Shown: positions 15,557 through 23,532, counted from the stretch's first letter. The stretch is 32,406 bases of DNA from Reyranella sp. (GCA_021732285.1 JAKFVH010000052.1:1-32406), one strand, 5' to 3'. The notes: generated by a model not told the origin, from the letters alone. Translations and numbers: made by a program.

Positions 15557-16141
15557 TCATGTCTCCTTCGCGTAGCGCTCGAACAGGGCCCGGGCATTGG
15601 CCCAGCGGATGTTCTGCATGAAGGCGTCGACGTAGGCCGCCGCCCGCGCGCCGTAGTCCATGTGATAGGCGTGCTCGTACATGTCGAGGGCGAGGATCGG
15701 CCGGCCGCCGGCCAGCGTCATCGTGTGGTCCGCCGCCCACGTGTTGATCAGCCGCTTGTCGCGCGGCGAATAGCTCAGCAGCACCCAGCCCGAGCCGCCG
15801 CCCAGCGCCTTGCCGGTGGCGGCGAACTCGGCCTTCCAGCGCGCCAGGCTGCCGAAGTCGCGCGTGAGCCCCTCGGCGAGCGCGCCGCCGGGCTCGCCGC
15901 CGCCGGCCAGGCTGTCGAAGTAGAGCTCGTGGATGATCATGGAGTTGGTGGCGATCAGCTCCTCGCGCTTCAGCCCGTTGACCACGAACACCGGCGCGCT
16001 GGCGACGTCGAGCGCGGCGAGCTGGGCGGTGATGGCGTTCAGCCGCCGCACCGCGCCGCCGTAGTTGTTCTCGTAGTGGCTGGTCAGGAGCTTCTCGGAC
16101 AGGCCGGGCACCTTCGCCGGATCGAAGGGCAGCTTCTTCAT
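15557..16141 (-). CDS. chrC: Fe/Mn superoxide dismutase-like protein of the chr operon (ChrC-like)
   Basis: A 194-residue Fe/Mn-SOD fold protein. The four metal ligands are conserved: His22 (SHYENNYGG), His71 (NSMIIHELYF), Asp153 and His157 (ALDMYEHAY). SODs turn superoxide into O2 and H2O2; an SOD-like ChrC is part of the Ochrobactrum tritici chrBACF cluster. Odd features: the gateway Tyr34 of E. coli SodB is Ala (Ala30 here), His30 is Asn (Asn26), DxWEH is DMYEH, and the outer-sphere Gln is absent while a conserved DH (138-139) lies nearby. The ATG at 16141 has no good ribosome site. In the same frame upstream, the codons for GDAPVPKVEYT continue the protein, and one missing base separates them from a Tat signal peptide. 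This copy may thus be a frameshifted, normally exported SOD. It lacks the rhodanese domain of its two paralogues. Confidence 0.85.
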   Translation of the reverse strand: MKKLPFDPAKVPGLSEKLLTSHYENNYGGAVRRLNAITAQLAALDVASAPVFVVNGLKREELIATNSMIIHELYFDSLAGGGEPGGALAEGLTRDFGSLARWKAEFAATGKALGGGSGWVLLSYSPRDKRLINTWAADHTMTLAGGRPILALDMYEHAYHMDYGARAAAYVDAFMQNIRWANARALFERYAKET

Positions 16142-16275
16142 GGTGTATTCGACCTTGGGAACGGGCGCGTCGCCTGGGCGCGTGCCGCCCTGGGAGGCAA
16201 GGTCGCGGTAAGCACGGCCGCGGCGGCGACGGTCGCAGTACCCATCACATCGCGTCTCGTCAGCTTCGTAGCCAT
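16138..16275 (-). pseudogene. Tat signal-peptide frame cut off from the SOD by a frameshift
   Basis: An ATG at 16275 with the strongest ribosome site in this operon (AGGAGG, 5 bases away) opens a 45-codon frame. It begins MATKLTRRDVMGTATVAAAA, a twin-arginine signal (TRRDVMG plus a hydrophobic stretch). It ends in a TGA that overlaps the SOD ATG (ATGA, 16138-16141). Adding one G near 16204 would join AVLTA to DLASQGGTRPGDAPVPKVEY and then MKKLPF, the SOD start. So the sequence looks like an exported SOD broken by a one-base deletion. A sequencing error or translational frameshifting/restart are alternatives. Confidence 0.65.
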
Positions 16276-16306
16276 TCGCTCCTCCTCTTGTGAAAGACCG
16301 ATCCTC

Positions 16307-17704
16307 CTAGAGACTGAGAGCCTGAGAGTAGATGACGCCTGCCAGCGAGCAGGCGAGCAGCACGGGAATCATGCCGATCTTGAAGCGGAAGATCGCCAAC
16401 GCCGCGGCCAGCGACAGCACGAGCGAAGGCACGTCGACCGACTTCAGCACCGGCACTTCGACCGACGCGCCCAGCCAGACGACCGGCACCAGCTCGGCGA
16501 ACAGCACGTGCAGGGCAAACCACACGGCGAGGTTCAGGATCACGCCGACGACCGCTGCCGTGATGGCGCCCAGGGCGGCACTCAACGCCTTGTTGGACCG
16601 CAGCGCTTCGACAAAGGGCGCACCGAAGAAGATCCAGAGGAAGCAGGGGACGAAGGTGACCCAGGTGGTCAGGAGCCCACCCAGCGTCGCCGCGAGCAGC
16701 GGCGGCAGGTTGCCGGGGTCGCGCCAGGCGCCGAGGAAGCCCACGAACTGGGTCACCATGATCAGCGGGCCGGGCGTCGTCTCGGCCATGCCGAGCCCGT
16801 CCAGCATCTCGCCGGCCGTCACCCAGTGATAGTTGTCGACCGCCTGCTGGGCGACGTAGGCCAGCACGGCATAGGCGCCGCCGAAGGTGACGATCGCCAT
16901 CTTGCTGAAGAAGATGGCGATCTGGGTGAAGACGTTGCTGCCGCCCAGGCCGAACCACAGCAGCGCGACCGGCACCAGCCACAGCGCCAGGAATACCGAC
17001 GTGATCGAAAGCGACCAGCGCAGGTTGGGGCGGGCGTGCGCCGGCGTCTCCTCGCCGAGCAGGGAATCGGCATCGGCCAGCTGCTTGTCGCCGACCTTGC
17101 CGTGGCCACCGCCGGTCACGAAGGCCGGCACGTTGGCGCGACCGCCGACATAGCCGATCAATCCGGCAAGCAGGATGATCACCGGAAAGGGTACGTTGTA
17201 GAAGAAAAGGGCGATGAAGGCCGCGGCAGCCAGGCCGCGCATGGTGTTGTTCTTCAGCGCCCGCCGGCCGACACGCAGCACGGCCTCGATCACGATCACC
17301 AGCACGGCGGCCTTCAATCCGAAGAACAGGCCCTGCACCACCGTGACCTTGCCGAACAGGACATAGATCCAGCTCAGCGCCATGATCGCGATCAGGCCCG
17401 GCAGCACGAACAGCGTGCCGGCCAAAAGCCCGCCTCTGGTCTTGTGCATCAGCCAGCCGATGTAGGTCGCGAGCTGCTGCGCCTCGGGGCCAGGCAGCAG
17501 CGTGCAGTAGTTCAGCGCCTGCAGGAAGCGTTGGTCGCCGATCCACTTCTTCTCCTCGACGATGATGCGATGCATGACCGCGATCTGGCCGGCCGGTCCG
17601 CCGAAGGAGAGCGCGGCGACGCGCGCCCATACCTTCATGGCCTCGCCGAACGGCACGCCGTGCTGCGGCACGTCGGCGTCGCGGCTCAGGGGAACGTCGG
17701 TCAT
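16307..17704 (-). CDS. chrA: Chromate efflux transporter ChrA
   Basis: A 465-residue inner-membrane transporter of the CHR superfamily with two homologous halves (long-chain type). It exports chromate from the cytoplasm, driven by the membrane potential or proton gradient. The first half carries LSFGGPAGQIAVMHRIIVEE, KKWIGDQRFLQALNYC and TLLPGPEAQQLATYIGWL. The second carries KMAIVTFGGAYAVLAYVAQQ and AETTPGPLIMVTQFVGFLGA. FGGP/FGGAY and (L)PGPEA/TPGPL are the paired CHR signatures. The start is the ATG at 17704, overlapping the chrB stop by 4 nt (ATGA). The frame stays open far upstream over chrB, but that part is Arg-rich and not real. A 31-base gap leads to the Tat/SOD gene. Confidence 0.95.
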   Translation of the reverse strand: MTDVPLSRDADVPQHGVPFGEAMKVWARVAALSFGGPAGQIAVMHRIIVEEKKWIGDQRFLQALNYCTLLPGPEAQQLATYIGWLMHKTRGGLLAGTLFVLPGLIAIMALSWIYVLFGKVTVVQGLFFGLKAAVLVIVIEAVLRVGRRALKNNTMRGLAAAAFIALFFYNVPFPVIILLAGLIGYVGGRANVPAFVTGGGHGKVGDKQLADADSLLGEETPAHARPNLRWSLSITSVFLALWLVPVALLWFGLGGSNVFTQIAIFFSKMAIVTFGGAYAVLAYVAQQAVDNYHWVTAGEMLDGLGMAETTPGPLIMVTQFVGFLGAWRDPGNLPPLLAATLGGLLTTWVTFVPCFLWIFFGAPFVEALRSNKALSAALGAITAAVVGVILNLAVWFALHVLFAELVPVVWLGASVEVPVLKSVDVPSLVLSLAAALAIFRFKIGMIPVLLACSLAGVIYSQALSL

Positions 17705-18693
17705 TTGGCCTTCTCCGCGATCTGCGTCCTGAGCGACTGATAGAGGTCGTCGAGCACGGCGCCGCCGCGCGCCAGCCGCTCCTCGTCGTCGCGCTGGCCG
17801 TTGGCGATGCCCGCCATGACGATGCGGATGCCGGCGGTCTCCTCGCGGCCGTACTTGCCGTCCTTGAGATCGATGTCGTGGATGATCTCGCCGAGGGCTG
17901 CGAGCGCGTCGTCGTGGAGCCCGGCGCGCTGCAGCAGCACCTCGAAGGTGCAGCGGTCGCCCTCGTGGGTGTACTCGCCCTCGAACATGTCGAAGCGCAC
18001 TTCGCCCGTGCGCGGCAGGTAGGCCCGGCCGGGCACGAACTTGAAGCGCGCCGCCGGATCGATGAAGCGGCGGACCAGCCAGGCCGAGGCGATGCGGTCG
18101 ATCTGCACGGTCTCGCGCGTCACCCAGACCTTGCCGCGCAGCGCGTCGGCGCCTGCCGCCTGCGGCAATGGTGTCCGATCGGTCATGACAGCTCCTTCCT
18201 GCAATCGGGCATCGAGGTCGGCGATGCTCCTGTCGGCAGCGTCGCGCCCGTCGGCACCGAAGAAATCGATCGCCCTGGTCTCGAGGAGTTGGCGACGCAG
18301 GCGTACCGCCTGGGCTGCGACGTCCGCAGCAACGGCGTCCGATGACTCCTCGTCGAGGCGCTCGGCCAGCATCCACGCCTCCGCAGCGATGCGCTCATAG
18401 TCCTCGTTGCGCGCGCCCACGAACGTGGCGCGCAGCGCCTCGTCGGTCAGGCCCTCGACCAGCTCGGCTTCGCAGACCAGCGCCTCGCCGCCGCTTTCGA
18501 CGATCTCCTTGGCCAGCCAGGCAAAGTCCTCCCGGGTCTCGCTGTTGTCGGGCAGCGCATAGACCGCGTTCTTGACCGTCACTGCCCCCAGCGACTGCAG
18601 CCGCCGCCACACCTTGACCCGCGCATAGGCAGGCTTGGCCGGCAACTGATGCAGCAAAAACAGCCACTTAGGGCCTCCGTTCGCCATCGACAT
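17701..18693 (-). CDS. chrB: Chromate resistance regulator ChrB (full length)
   Basis: A 330-residue ChrB with both domains. The N-terminal part (about 10-165, WLFLLHQLPAKPAYARVKVW followed by RRL) has the winged-helix-like ChrB_N form. The C-terminal ChrB_C domain (about 188-330) begins KVWVTRETVQIDRIASAWLV and has DMFEGEYTHEGDRCTFEVL. In studied chr operons ChrB is a chromate-responsive repressor needed for full resistance. The start is the ATG at 18693 (MSMANGG), with a weak AGGT site; an ATG at 18687 is possible. An open frame continues to 19413 but runs antisense through the next gene. It is the first gene of the leftward operon and probably acts at the TTGCAA pair in the divergent promoter. 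Confidence 0.93.
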   Translation of the reverse strand: MSMANGGPKWLFLLHQLPAKPAYARVKVWRRLQSLGAVTVKNAVYALPDNSETREDFAWLAKEIVESGGEALVCEAELVEGLTDEALRATFVGARNEDYERIAAEAWMLAERLDEESSDAVAADVAAQAVRLRRQLLETRAIDFFGADGRDAADRSIADLDARLQEGAVMTDRTPLPQAAGADALRGKVWVTRETVQIDRIASAWLVRRFIDPAARFKFVPGRAYLPRTGEVRFDMFEGEYTHEGDRCTFEVLLQRAGLHDDALAALGEIIHDIDLKDGKYGREETAGIRIVMAGIANGQRDDEERLARGGAVLDDLYQSLRTQIAEKAK

Positions 18694-18722
18694 GATGCAC
18701 CTGTACCTCGATTCGAGACTAT

Positions 18723-18774
18723 TTGCAACACTTGTATCTTTTTCCTTGCAATACGATGATACGGTTGTTATATA
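18723..18774. promoter_or_regulatory. Divergent chr promoter with twin TTGCAA palindromes
   Basis: The gap between chrB and the SOD-rhodanese gene is an AT-rich island in GC-rich DNA. The palindrome TTGCAA occurs at 18723-18728 and 18746-18751, 23 bases apart (about two helix turns). GTATC (18734-18738) and GATAC (18758-18762) form a further inverted pair. For the rightward operon, TTGCAA (18746-18751) plus a 17-base spacer and TATATA (18769-18774) make a good sigma-70 promoter. A ChrB-type repressor bound here could control both directions. The leftward promoter was not resolved. Confidence 0.6.
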
Positions 18775-18804
18775 GTCACGAAACAGATGTATCACGGAGG
18801 CCAG

Positions 18805-19746
18805 ATGCCCTACCAAGCCAAGCCGATTTCGTTCAAACCGCCACGCCTCAAGGGGCTGTCGGCCAAGCTCGTCGCCAGCCATTACGAGAACAACTACGGC
18901 GGCGCCGTGCGCCGCCTGAACGCGATCCGCGGCGAACTCGCCGCGGCCGATCCGGCCGCCATCCCGCCGTTCCGCCTGAACGGCCTGAAGCGCGAGGAGC
19001 TGATCGCGACCAATTCGATGCTCCTGCACGAGGCCTACTTCGAGGCCATGGGCGAGGGCGGTGGCGGCGATCCGTCGGGCGCGCTGGCCGAGGCGATGGC
19101 GCGCGATTTCGGCTCGGTCGCCAAGTGGCGTGCGGAGTTCGTCGCCATGGGCAAGGCGCTGCGCGGCGGCTCGGGCTGGGTGCTGCTCACGCGCTCGCCG
19201 CGTGACGGCACGCTCAGCAACGTCTGGGCGGCCGACCACACCCACACCCTGGCGGGCGGCACGGTCGTGCTGGCGCTCGACATGTACGAGCATTCCTACG
19301 CCCTCGATTTCGGCGCCAATGCCAATGGGTATGTCGAGGCCTTCATGGCCAACATCGCCTGGGAGCGCATCGCCAATCGCTTTGCCGGCACGGCGCCGGC
19401 CGCCCGGCCGCATACCGTCGACACGCAGGCGGCACGCCGCCTGATCGAAAGCGACCCGAGTATCGTCGTCATCGACGCTCGTTTGGCTGCCGACGCCGCA
19501 TCGGTGCCGGTGCGCCTGCCGCGCGCGCGCCGCGCACCACCGGACCAGGTCGACGCCGTCGCGGCGTCGCTGCCCAAGGGCGCCAAGGCGGTCGTGTACT
19601 GCGCCTGGGGCTTCGAGATCGGCGGCGATTGCGCGGCCAAGCTGCGCGAACGCGGCATCGATGCCGTCGCGGTCGCGGGCGGCATCGGCACCTGGCGGGC
19701 TGATGGCCTGCCGACCGAACCTATCAAGGAAGGAGAGCCGTCATGA
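18805..19746 (+). CDS. SOD-rhodanese fusion protein 1
   Basis: A 313-residue two-domain protein. Residues 1-195 are an Fe/Mn-SOD fold with ligands His26, His75, Asp159 and His163. The numbering matches E. coli SodB, yet position 34 is Ala instead of Tyr, position 30 is Asn, and DxWEH is DMYEH. Residues 205-303 are a rhodanese domain, with VVIDAR (221-226), the active-site loop YCAWGFEIGG with Cys266, and AGGIGTWRADGLP at the end. Rhodaneses carry a persulfide on this Cys. No signal peptide is present, so it is cytoplasmic. The start is the ATG at 18805 with GGAGG four bases upstream; an ATG at 18787 is weaker. The stop overlaps the next gene (ATGA). Together the domains suggest joint handling of superoxide and a thiol or persulfide during oxyanion stress. 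Confidence 0.9.
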   Translation: MPYQAKPISFKPPRLKGLSAKLVASHYENNYGGAVRRLNAIRGELAAADPAAIPPFRLNGLKREELIATNSMLLHEAYFEAMGEGGGGDPSGALAEAMARDFGSVAKWRAEFVAMGKALRGGSGWVLLTRSPRDGTLSNVWAADHTHTLAGGTVVLALDMYEHSYALDFGANANGYVEAFMANIAWERIANRFAGTAPAARPHTVDTQAARRLIESDPSIVVIDARLAADAASVPVRLPRARRAPPDQVDAVAASLPKGAKAVVYCAWGFEIGGDCAAKLRERGIDAVAVAGGIGTWRADGLPTEPIKEGEPS

Positions 19747-20195
19747 AGTGGGTCACCCGTGAGCGTCCCAAGATCGATCGCATTGCCTGCCCCTGGCTGA
19801 TCCAGCGCTTCATCGAGAAGGAGCCGGAGTTCCTCTACGTGCCGGCCGACCGCGTGCTGGCGACGGCCAAGGAGACCGGCGCGATCCCCTACGACATTCC
19901 GAACGCGAAGTTCAGCCATGTCGGTGACAAGTGCAGCTTCGATGCCTTCATCGCCGAGTACAAGCTCGACGCACCGGGGCTCGACACGCTCGCCGACATC
20001 GTGCGCGGCGCCGACACCTCCAGGCTCGATCTCACGCCGCAATCGCCCGGGCTGTTCGCCATCTCGCTCGGCCTCAGCCACATGTACCAGGACGACCACG
20101 AGATGCTGCGTCACGGCATGGTCATGTACGACGCGCTCTACGCCTGGTGCCGCAGCCTGACCGGCGAGACCCACAACTGGCCACCCAAGATGTGA
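19743..20195 (+). CDS. Stand-alone ChrB C-terminal domain protein
   Basis: A 150-residue protein consisting only of a ChrB_C domain. It opens MKWVTRERPKIDRIACPWLI and aligns with residues 189-330 of the full ChrB nearby (KVWVTRETVQIDRIASAWLV). FSHVGDKCSFDAFIAEYKL matches ChrB's YTHEGDRCTFEVLLQRAGL. The N-terminal DNA-binding part is missing, so it should not be a repressor by itself. It may sense or bind the oxyanion, or act as an enzyme. It overlaps the SOD-rhodanese stop by 4 nt and ends 7 bases before the MATE gene, so it is in the same operon. Cys16 (IACPWLI) is a candidate redox or metal residue. Confidence 0.88.
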   Translation: MKWVTRERPKIDRIACPWLIQRFIEKEPEFLYVPADRVLATAKETGAIPYDIPNAKFSHVGDKCSFDAFIAEYKLDAPGLDTLADIVRGADTSRLDLTPQSPGLFAISLGLSHMYQDDHEMLRHGMVMYDALYAWCRSLTGETHNWPPKM

Positions 20196-20202
20196 GGATG
20201 CC

Positions 20203-21600
20203 ATGTCTGTCACCACAGCGGAGGCGGCCCGTTCGCCACCTCCGGCGGCGCGCACACGCCTGCTGCTCGAAGGACCGATCGTCTCGACCCTGCTCCGGCT
20301 CTCCGCGCCGAACCTGGTCGTCAATGTCGTCCTGATCACCGTCACGACCAGCGTCGACGCCCATTTCATCGGCCGCTTGGGCCCGGCGGCATTGGCCGGG
20401 CTGGCGCCGGTGTTCCCGCTCTTGATGCTGATGCAGCAGATGGCCAACGCCACCATGGGCAGCGCGCTTTCCTCCGCTCTCGCCCGCGCCATCGGCGCCG
20501 GCCGGCGCGAGGACGCCACCGCACTGGTCACGCATGGGCTGATCATCGCCATCGTCTTCGCGGTACTCTTCAGCCTGCTGTTCCTGCTGGCGGGGCCCGC
20601 GATCTACGCCGTCATGGGGGGACAGGGCGAGATCCTGGCGGCGGCAATCGAATACTCCAACGTGATCTTCGCCGGCGCCTTCGCCTACTGGCTGCTCGGC
20701 GCGCTGACCAGCGTGGTGCGGGCCACCGGTCAGGTGGCGATCCTGGCCTGGGTCTACGTCGCGGCGGAAGTCCTGCATATCGCGCTCGTGCCCTTGCTGA
20801 TGTTCGGCTGGGGGCCGGTGCCGTCGCTCGGTATCGCCGGGGCGGGCATTGCCACGGTCACGGCCTTCACCGCCTCTTCGGCCTTCCTGTTCGCGTACTT
20901 GGCGCGCGGCAGGACGCCTGTCCGTCTGTCGCTCACCGGTGTGCGGCTGGAGCGCCGCCTGTTCGGCGACATCCTCAGCACCGGCGTGCCGCTATCGCTG
21001 CAGCCGATCCTGAACAACATCGCGCTCGCCTTCCTGACGGGCTACGCCGGCATGCTGGGTGCGGCGGCGCTGGCGGGTGTCGGCGCGGCAGTGCGGCTCG
21101 AATACCTGATGTACCCGGTCGTATTCGGGCTGGGTGCAACCCTGGTGGCGATGGTCGGCACCAATGTCGGCGCAGGCCAGCTCGCGCGCGCAGTTCGCAT
21201 CACCTGGGTCGCCGCCGGTATCGCGGTGCTGGTCACCGCGCTGATCGGCGTGGCGGCGATCGTCTGGCCGCAGGCCTGGATCTCCCTGTTCACCGCGGCG
21301 CCGGAAGTCAGCGGCCCGGCCTCCGCTTACCTCTGCATCGCAGCGCTGGGCTACGCCTTCATCGGCATGAACACGCTCACCCCGGCGTTCCAGGCCATGG
21401 GCCAGACCTTCTGGCCGCTGATGGCCGTGCTGAGCCGCGCCGCGGTGCTGGCGATCGGCGGCTGGCTGGTCGTGTCGGTCATGGACGGCGGCGTCATCGG
21501 GATCGCCATCGTGACGGCGGCGGGCCTTGCCGTCGGCGGCGCCATCGTCGCCGTCGCGTTCTGGCTCGGCATGCGCCGCAAGCTTGGAGGTTCACAATGA
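20203..21600 (+). CDS. MATE family efflux transporter
   Basis: A 465-residue inner-membrane protein with about 12 hydrophobic segments in two halves. It has the MATE-type start LLEGPIVSTLLRLSAPNLVV, TTSVDAHFIGRLGPAALAGL, and the mid-point restart LFGDILSTGVPLSLQPILNN. MATE pumps exchange Na+ or H+ for drugs or organic metabolites. The start is the ATG at 20203 with GAGG upstream. The stop overlaps the beta-propeller gene (ATGA). Inside an oxyanion-stress operon with an ornithine-cyclodeaminase-like enzyme, it may export a small product of this operon; this is inference. Confidence 0.9.
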   Translation: MSVTTAEAARSPPPAARTRLLLEGPIVSTLLRLSAPNLVVNVVLITVTTSVDAHFIGRLGPAALAGLAPVFPLLMLMQQMANATMGSALSSALARAIGAGRREDATALVTHGLIIAIVFAVLFSLLFLLAGPAIYAVMGGQGEILAAAIEYSNVIFAGAFAYWLLGALTSVVRATGQVAILAWVYVAAEVLHIALVPLLMFGWGPVPSLGIAGAGIATVTAFTASSAFLFAYLARGRTPVRLSLTGVRLERRLFGDILSTGVPLSLQPILNNIALAFLTGYAGMLGAAALAGVGAAVRLEYLMYPVVFGLGATLVAMVGTNVGAGQLARAVRITWVAAGIAVLVTALIGVAAIVWPQAWISLFTAAPEVSGPASAYLCIAALGYAFIGMNTLTPAFQAMGQTFWPLMAVLSRAAVLAIGGWLVVSVMDGGVIGIAIVTAAGLAVGGAIVAVAFWLGMRRKLGGSQ

Positions 21601-22535
21601 CTGCTTCTCCGCTACGTCTCACGGGTCACGTCGATCTGCCGGCGCACGTCGGCAACGGCGGCTTCGATCACGCCGCCGTCCATGCCGCGAGCGGCCACGT
21701 CTACGTGGCGCACACCGCCAACGACGCGGTCGACGTCTTCGATCCGGCAAGCCGGCGCCACCTCTACTCGGTGCCCGGCCTGCCGGGCGTCGCCGGCGCG
21801 CTGGTGAGCGACGAGGCCCAGCTCATCTTCTCGTCCAACCGCGGCGTCAACACGATCGGCGTGTTCGCACCGGGTCCCAATCCCTCGGTGCGCAAGTTCG
21901 ACGTCGGCGTGCGGCCCAATGGGCTGGCCTACGATCACCGACGCCAGATCGTGCTGGCAGCCAATGTCGGCGATCCGGCGGTGCCGGGCTCCCATACGCT
22001 GTCCATGATCGATCTCGCGAAGGACGGACAGCGAACGGAAATCGCCGTGCGCGGCCGGACGCGCTGGGCCGTCTACGCTCTTGAAGAAGACCTCTTCTTC
22101 GTGAACATCATGGAGCCGTCCGAGATCGTCGTCGTCGATCCGCGGCAGCCCGATCGGATCGCCCGCACCATCGCGGTGCCGCACGCCGGTGCGCACGGGC
22201 TCGACTATGACCCTGCCACCGGCCGCCTGTTCTGCGCCTGCGATGCCGGCATGCTGGTCACGTTCGATGCCGCCTCGGGCAAGGTCTTGGACGAGAAGCC
22301 GCTGAGCGGCGTGCCCGACGTGGTGTTCTTCAACCGCCAGCGCCAGCATCTCTATGTCGCCGTCGGTGACCCGGGCGTGATCGACGTCTTCTCGACGGCG
22401 TCGATGGCCAAGCTCGCGACCATCGAGACCGAGCCGGGCGCCCACACCACGGCATTGTCGCCGGCCGGCGACTGGCTGTGCGCCTTCCTGCCGCGAACGC
22501 ATCGCGCTGCCCTCTACGAGGTGGCGACATCATGA
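21597..22535 (+). CDS. YncE-like beta-propeller protein
   Basis: A 312-residue protein made of repeated beta-propeller blades of YncE/NHL type: VYVAHTANDAVDVFDPAS, LIFSSNRGVNTIGVFAPG, VLAANVGDPAVPGSHTLSMI, LFCACDAGMLVTFDAASGKV, LYVAVGDPGVIDVFSTASM. No signal peptide is visible, so it is probably cytoplasmic, unlike E. coli YncE. Such propellers bind proteins or small ligands, and the role here is unknown. It overlaps the MATE gene and the next gene by 4 nt each (ATGA), so it is fully embedded in the operon. Confidence 0.85.
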   Translation: MTASPLRLTGHVDLPAHVGNGGFDHAAVHAASGHVYVAHTANDAVDVFDPASRRHLYSVPGLPGVAGALVSDEAQLIFSSNRGVNTIGVFAPGPNPSVRKFDVGVRPNGLAYDHRRQIVLAANVGDPAVPGSHTLSMIDLAKDGQRTEIAVRGRTRWAVYALEEDLFFVNIMEPSEIVVVDPRQPDRIARTIAVPHAGAHGLDYDPATGRLFCACDAGMLVTFDAASGKVLDEKPLSGVPDVVFFNRQRQHLYVAVGDPGVIDVFSTASMAKLATIETEPGAHTTALSPAGDWLCAFLPRTHRAALYEVATS

Positions 22536-23521
22536 CCGATCCGGGCCTGCTCGTCCTGTCACGCTCTGACATCGCCCGGCTGATGGCCTACGAGGACTAT
22601 GTCTCGGCGGTCGAGACGGCGTTCATCGCGGCGGAGAACGGCCGCGCGGTGGCGCCGCCGGCCGCCGCCCTGCATGTTCCTGACGGGTCGTTCCATGCCA
22701 AGGGCGCTGCCTTGCTGGGCGAGGGCGCGGTGACCGCCATCAAGCTGAACGGCAACTTTCCCGACAATCCTGCGACCAACGGGCTGCCGACCGTGCAAGG
22801 CGTGATCTATCTCGCCGACGGCCACAACGGCCGGCCGCTCGCGGTGATGGACTCGATCGAGGTCACGATCAACCGCACGGGCGCCGCGACCACACTCGCC
22901 GCACGTCATCTGGCGCGGCAGGATTCTCGGGTCGCCACCATCTGCGGCGCCGGTGTGCAGGGCCGTATCCAGCTCGTCGCGATCGCGGCTGCCGCGCACC
23001 TGGAGCGGGTCAACATATGGGACGCCAAGGTCGAGGTGGCCGAGCGCCTTGCCAGCGAGATGTCGTCGACGCTGAAGCTCGATATCCGTGCGACCGCCGA
23101 CCTGTCAGTGACCCGCGAGAGCGACATCATCGTCACCTGCACATCGGCGCGCAGCGCTTTCCTGACGCCCGACCTGGTGAGACCCGGGACATTCATCTCG
23201 GCGGTGGGCGCCGACAACTCCGACAAACAGGAGATTTCTCCTGCTCTTTACGCGGCAAGCCTTTCCATCGTGGATTCGCTCGAGCAGGCCGCCGAGATCG
23301 GCGACCTGCACCACGCGTTGGCGGCTGGCGCCGTCACGACTGGCCACGTCCACGCCACGCTGGGTGAGATCCTGGCCGGTGCCAAGGCCGGCCGCCGCGA
23401 TCCCGACGCCATCACCTTGTTCGACAGCACCGGCATGGGCCTGCAGGACGTCGCTGCAGCCGCGGCCATCTACCGACGTGCGCTCGCCAGCGGTGCGGGC
23501 ACGCGCCTTTCGCTGACCTGA
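22532..23521 (+). CDS. Ornithine cyclodeaminase / mu-crystallin family protein
   Basis: A 329-residue NAD(P)-dependent enzyme. It has a substrate-binding KLNGNFPDNP (71-80, with Lys71), the Rossmann loop ICGAGVQGR (137-145), GADNSDKQE (226-234, equivalent to the GxDxxxKxE motif that holds the catalytic Asp of ornithine cyclodeaminase) and DSTGMGLQD (298-306). Family members deaminate ornithine to proline, reduce pyrroline-2-carboxylate or similar imines, or make siderophore precursors (SbnB). The substrate here is not known. The start is the ATG at 22532, overlapping the propeller stop (ATGA). The second SOD-rhodanese gene follows after 11 bases. Confidence 0.9.
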   Translation: MTDPGLLVLSRSDIARLMAYEDYVSAVETAFIAAENGRAVAPPAAALHVPDGSFHAKGAALLGEGAVTAIKLNGNFPDNPATNGLPTVQGVIYLADGHNGRPLAVMDSIEVTINRTGAATTLAARHLARQDSRVATICGAGVQGRIQLVAIAAAAHLERVNIWDAKVEVAERLASEMSSTLKLDIRATADLSVTRESDIIVTCTSARSAFLTPDLVRPGTFISAVGADNSDKQEISPALYAASLSIVDSLEQAAEIGDLHHALAAGAVTTGHVHATLGEILAGAKAGRRDPDAITLFDSTGMGLQDVAAAAAIYRRALASGAGTRLSLT

Positions 23522-23532
23522 AGGAGACCATC

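Noticed and set aside
15221..17740. Open frame of 839 codons on the plus strand
   Set aside because: It is antisense to the exported protein, SOD and chrA genes; composition is of shadow type (Gln/Arg/His-rich).
18694..19413. N-terminal extension of ChrB
   Set aside because: It would run antisense through the divergent promoter and the SOD-rhodanese gene. ChrB family proteins start at the WLFLLHQLP region.
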